The notes beneath the pieces are model-generated. The model was not told where the DNA came from and searched no databases. It was given only the letters and a program-made list of their open reading frames with translations. The position numbers and the translations under genes are program-made. Positions 6,115-7,238 of a stretch of 7,238 nucleotides of DNA are shown here, piece by piece. The stretch comes from Prevotellaceae bacterium UBA1716 (GTDB lineage: Bacteria > Bacteroidota > Bacteroidia > Bacteroidales > Bacteroidaceae): contig DCIW01000120.1 in assembly GCA_002317225.1 (NCBI GenBank), positions 3,175-10,412 of the forward strand. The letters are read 5' to 3'. Every line of letters begins with the position of its first letter. Position 1 is the stretch's first letter.

Positions 6115-6651
6115 GTGAAACGAATATTCCTTATAGGCTATATGGGTGCGGGCAAAACCACAGTTGGTAAAGCCCTTGCACGCGAGATGGACCTCGACTT
6201 CTACGACCTCGACTGGTATATCGAAGACCGCTTCCGCAAGAAGATTCCTCAGATATTTGCCGAGAAGGGTGAGGAGGGGTTCCGCGAAATGGAGCGTAAC
6301 ATGCTTCGTGAAACGGGCGAATTTGAGGATGTCATAATCTCTTGTGGTGGTGGAACACCTTGTTTCTTCGACAATATGGACTTTATGAACCAGCAGGGCG
6401 AGACTGTCTTCCTCAATGCATCACCCGATGTGCTCAAGGAACATCTCCTGATGGGAAAGAGCCAACGCCCGCTCATACAGGGAAAGTCGCCTGAAGAACT
6501 CGTGGAATACATCAACGATTCGCTCAAGACTCGTCTGCCTTTCTACAGCAAGGCTAAGCATGTGCTCAATATTGATGTCATATACACCAAAGAGGACATC
6601 CTGAGCTATGTGAAGCAGATTATTGAACTCACAGATAATAGTGATAAGTGA
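6115..6651 (+). CDS. aroK: Shikimate kinase
   Basis: This 178-residue kinase phosphorylates shikimate with ATP to shikimate 3-phosphate, the fifth step of chorismate synthesis, in the cytoplasm. The P-loop is GYMGAGKTT (residues 8-16). The shikimate-binding Asp lies in DLDWYIE (31-37, Asp33), and Arg57 in FREME is the conserved substrate arginine. The CGGGTP segment (77-82) closes the site. Arg118 in QRPL is the lid arginine, and Arg140 with Tyr144 (RLPFY) gives the C-terminal substrate contact. Length is normal for AroK. Translation must begin at the GTG at 6115, because the next in-frame ATG (codon 10) would cut into the P-loop. No promoter box is obvious in the 100-bp spacer, so cotranscription with topA is likely, possibly modulated by the two spacer hairpins. 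Confidence 0.96.
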   Translation: MKRIFLIGYMGAGKTTVGKALAREMDLDFYDLDWYIEDRFRKKIPQIFAEKGEEGFREMERNMLRETGEFEDVIISCGGGTPCFFDNMDFMNQQGETVFLNASPDVLKEHLLMGKSQRPLIQGKSPEELVEYINDSLKTRLPFYSKAKHVLNIDVIYTKEDILSYVKQIIELTDNSDK

Positions 6652-6675
6652 TTTATCAGTGATAAGTGATTCTTC
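6640..6675 (+). repeat. 18-bp tandem duplication across the aroK stop codon
   Basis: AGTGATAAGTGATT occurs at 6640-6653 and again at 6658-6671. The full 18-bp units 6640-6657 and 6658-6675 differ at two positions. The first copy encodes the last residues Ser-Asp-Lys and the TGA stop; the second repeats this arrangement just outside the gene and forms one arm of the following hairpin. Confidence 0.75.
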
Positions 6676-6700
6676 ACTTATACCAAATAGTTTTTTCTTT
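6662..6700 (+). terminator. Probable terminator after aroK
   Basis: ATAAGTGA (6662-6669) and TCACTTAT (6674-6681) form a perfect 8-bp stem with a 4-nt loop. TTTTTTCTTT begins at 6691, about nine bases after the stem. The stem is AT-rich and the T-run is not adjacent, so termination may be partial. It lies between aroK and speA. Confidence 0.5.
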
Positions 6701-6732
6701 TATCATAATAACTTTTCTTTTTTCAATAAAAA

Positions 6733-7238
6733 ATGAGAAAATGGCGTATTGAAGACTCTGAGGAGTTGTACAATATCAAAGGTTGGGGTGTCAACTACTT
6801 TGGCATCAACGAGAAAGGTCATGTATATGTGACTCCTAAGAAGAACGGCACTCGTATCGACTTGAAGGAGGTGGTGGACTATCTCTCCACTCGTCATGTC
6901 GTTGCACCTATGCTTCTTCGTTTTCCTGATATCCTCGACAACCGTATCGAGAAGACCGATGAGTGCTTCCGCAAGGCTCGCAAGGAATACGAATACAATG
7001 CAGAGCATTTCATCATCTTCCCTATCAAGGTGAACCAGATGCGTCCTGTTGTAGAAGAGATTATCAGTCACGGAAAGCGTTATAACCTCGGTCTTGAGGC
7101 AGGTTCGAAGCCTGAACTCCATGCTGTGCTTGCTACAAACATGGATAGCGACAGTCTTATCATCTGCAATGGCCATAAGGACCAGAACTTCATCGAACTT
7201 GCTCTCCTTGCCCAGAAGATGGGTAAGCGTGTGTTCCT
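6733..7238 (+). CDS. speA: Biosynthetic arginine decarboxylase, N-terminal part, cut off by the window edge
   Basis: From the ATG at 6733, 168 complete codons run off the right edge. The sequence matches the N-terminus of SpeA, the PLP-dependent enzyme converting arginine to agmatine and CO2, the first step of the agmatine route to putrescine and spermidine. Visible landmarks are the family opening WRIEDSEELYNIKGWGVNYF (residues 4-23), APMLLRFPDIL at about 58-68, and the PLP-lysine motif FPIKVNQ with Lys99, followed by LEAGSKPEL (121-129). Full-length SpeA is about 630-660 residues, so roughly a quarter is present: the start of the PLP-binding barrel. No signal peptide is present. The leader 6652-6732 is T-rich; TAACTTTT at 6709 is only a weak -7 match. 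An argininosuccinate- or ornithine-type decarboxylase is not supported, because the long SpeA-specific N-terminal extension is present. Confidence 0.95.
   Translation, partial: MRKWRIEDSEELYNIKGWGVNYFGINEKGHVYVTPKKNGTRIDLKEVVDYLSTRHVVAPMLLRFPDILDNRIEKTDECFRKARKEYEYNAEHFIIFPIKVNQMRPVVEEIISHGKRYNLGLEAGSKPELHAVLATNMDSDSLIICNGHKDQNFIELALLAQKMGKRVF

Noticed and set aside
1..7238. tRNA or rRNA genes, phage or defence genes
   Set aside because: No cloverleaf with a TTC-loop signature, rRNA motif, phage protein or defence domain was recognisable on either strand.

Overview
The window looks like a chromosomal segment of a Bacteroidales bacterium, most likely Prevotella or a close relative. The grounds are promoter boxes of the Bacteroidetes type (TAnnTTTG, with no recognisable Shine-Dalgarno sequences), the topA-aroK-speA gene order, a secreted GH97 glycoside hydrolase, and AT-rich spacers carrying CCTAATT repeats. 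This assignment is inferred from sequence features only. All protein calls rest on motifs read by eye.

Layout. Positions 1-1321 (minus) hold the N-terminal 440 residues of an exported GH97 alpha-glycosidase that runs off the left edge. It is divergent from a ThiD/PdxK-like kinase gene at 1481-2302 (plus); the 159-bp spacer carries one TATCTTTG box for each direction. The kinase converges on a YcdX-type PHP-domain phosphoesterase gene at 2726-3439 (minus). The 423-bp gap between them holds no credible gene but is highly structured: a 95-bp near-palindrome and a run of degenerate 23-nt units that folds into a long hairpin. A 235-bp divergent promoter region then leads into a rightward cluster: topA (3675-6014), aroK (6115-6651, GTG start) and the first 168 codons of speA (6733 to the edge).

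How the genes relate. topA, aroK and speA serve DNA topology, the shikimate pathway and polyamine synthesis. They are probably together by conserved order rather than shared function. The topA-aroK spacer contains two hairpins bracketed by CCTAATT heptamers. The aroK-speA spacer contains an 18-bp tandem duplication that starts in the aroK stop region and supplies half of a probable terminator stem. GH97, the kinase and the PHP protein are separate transcription units.

I did not find a new defence or mobile system. The coding content is ordinary. The best candidates for undescribed biology are the structured gap at 2303-2725 and the kinase's non-standard active-site motifs.
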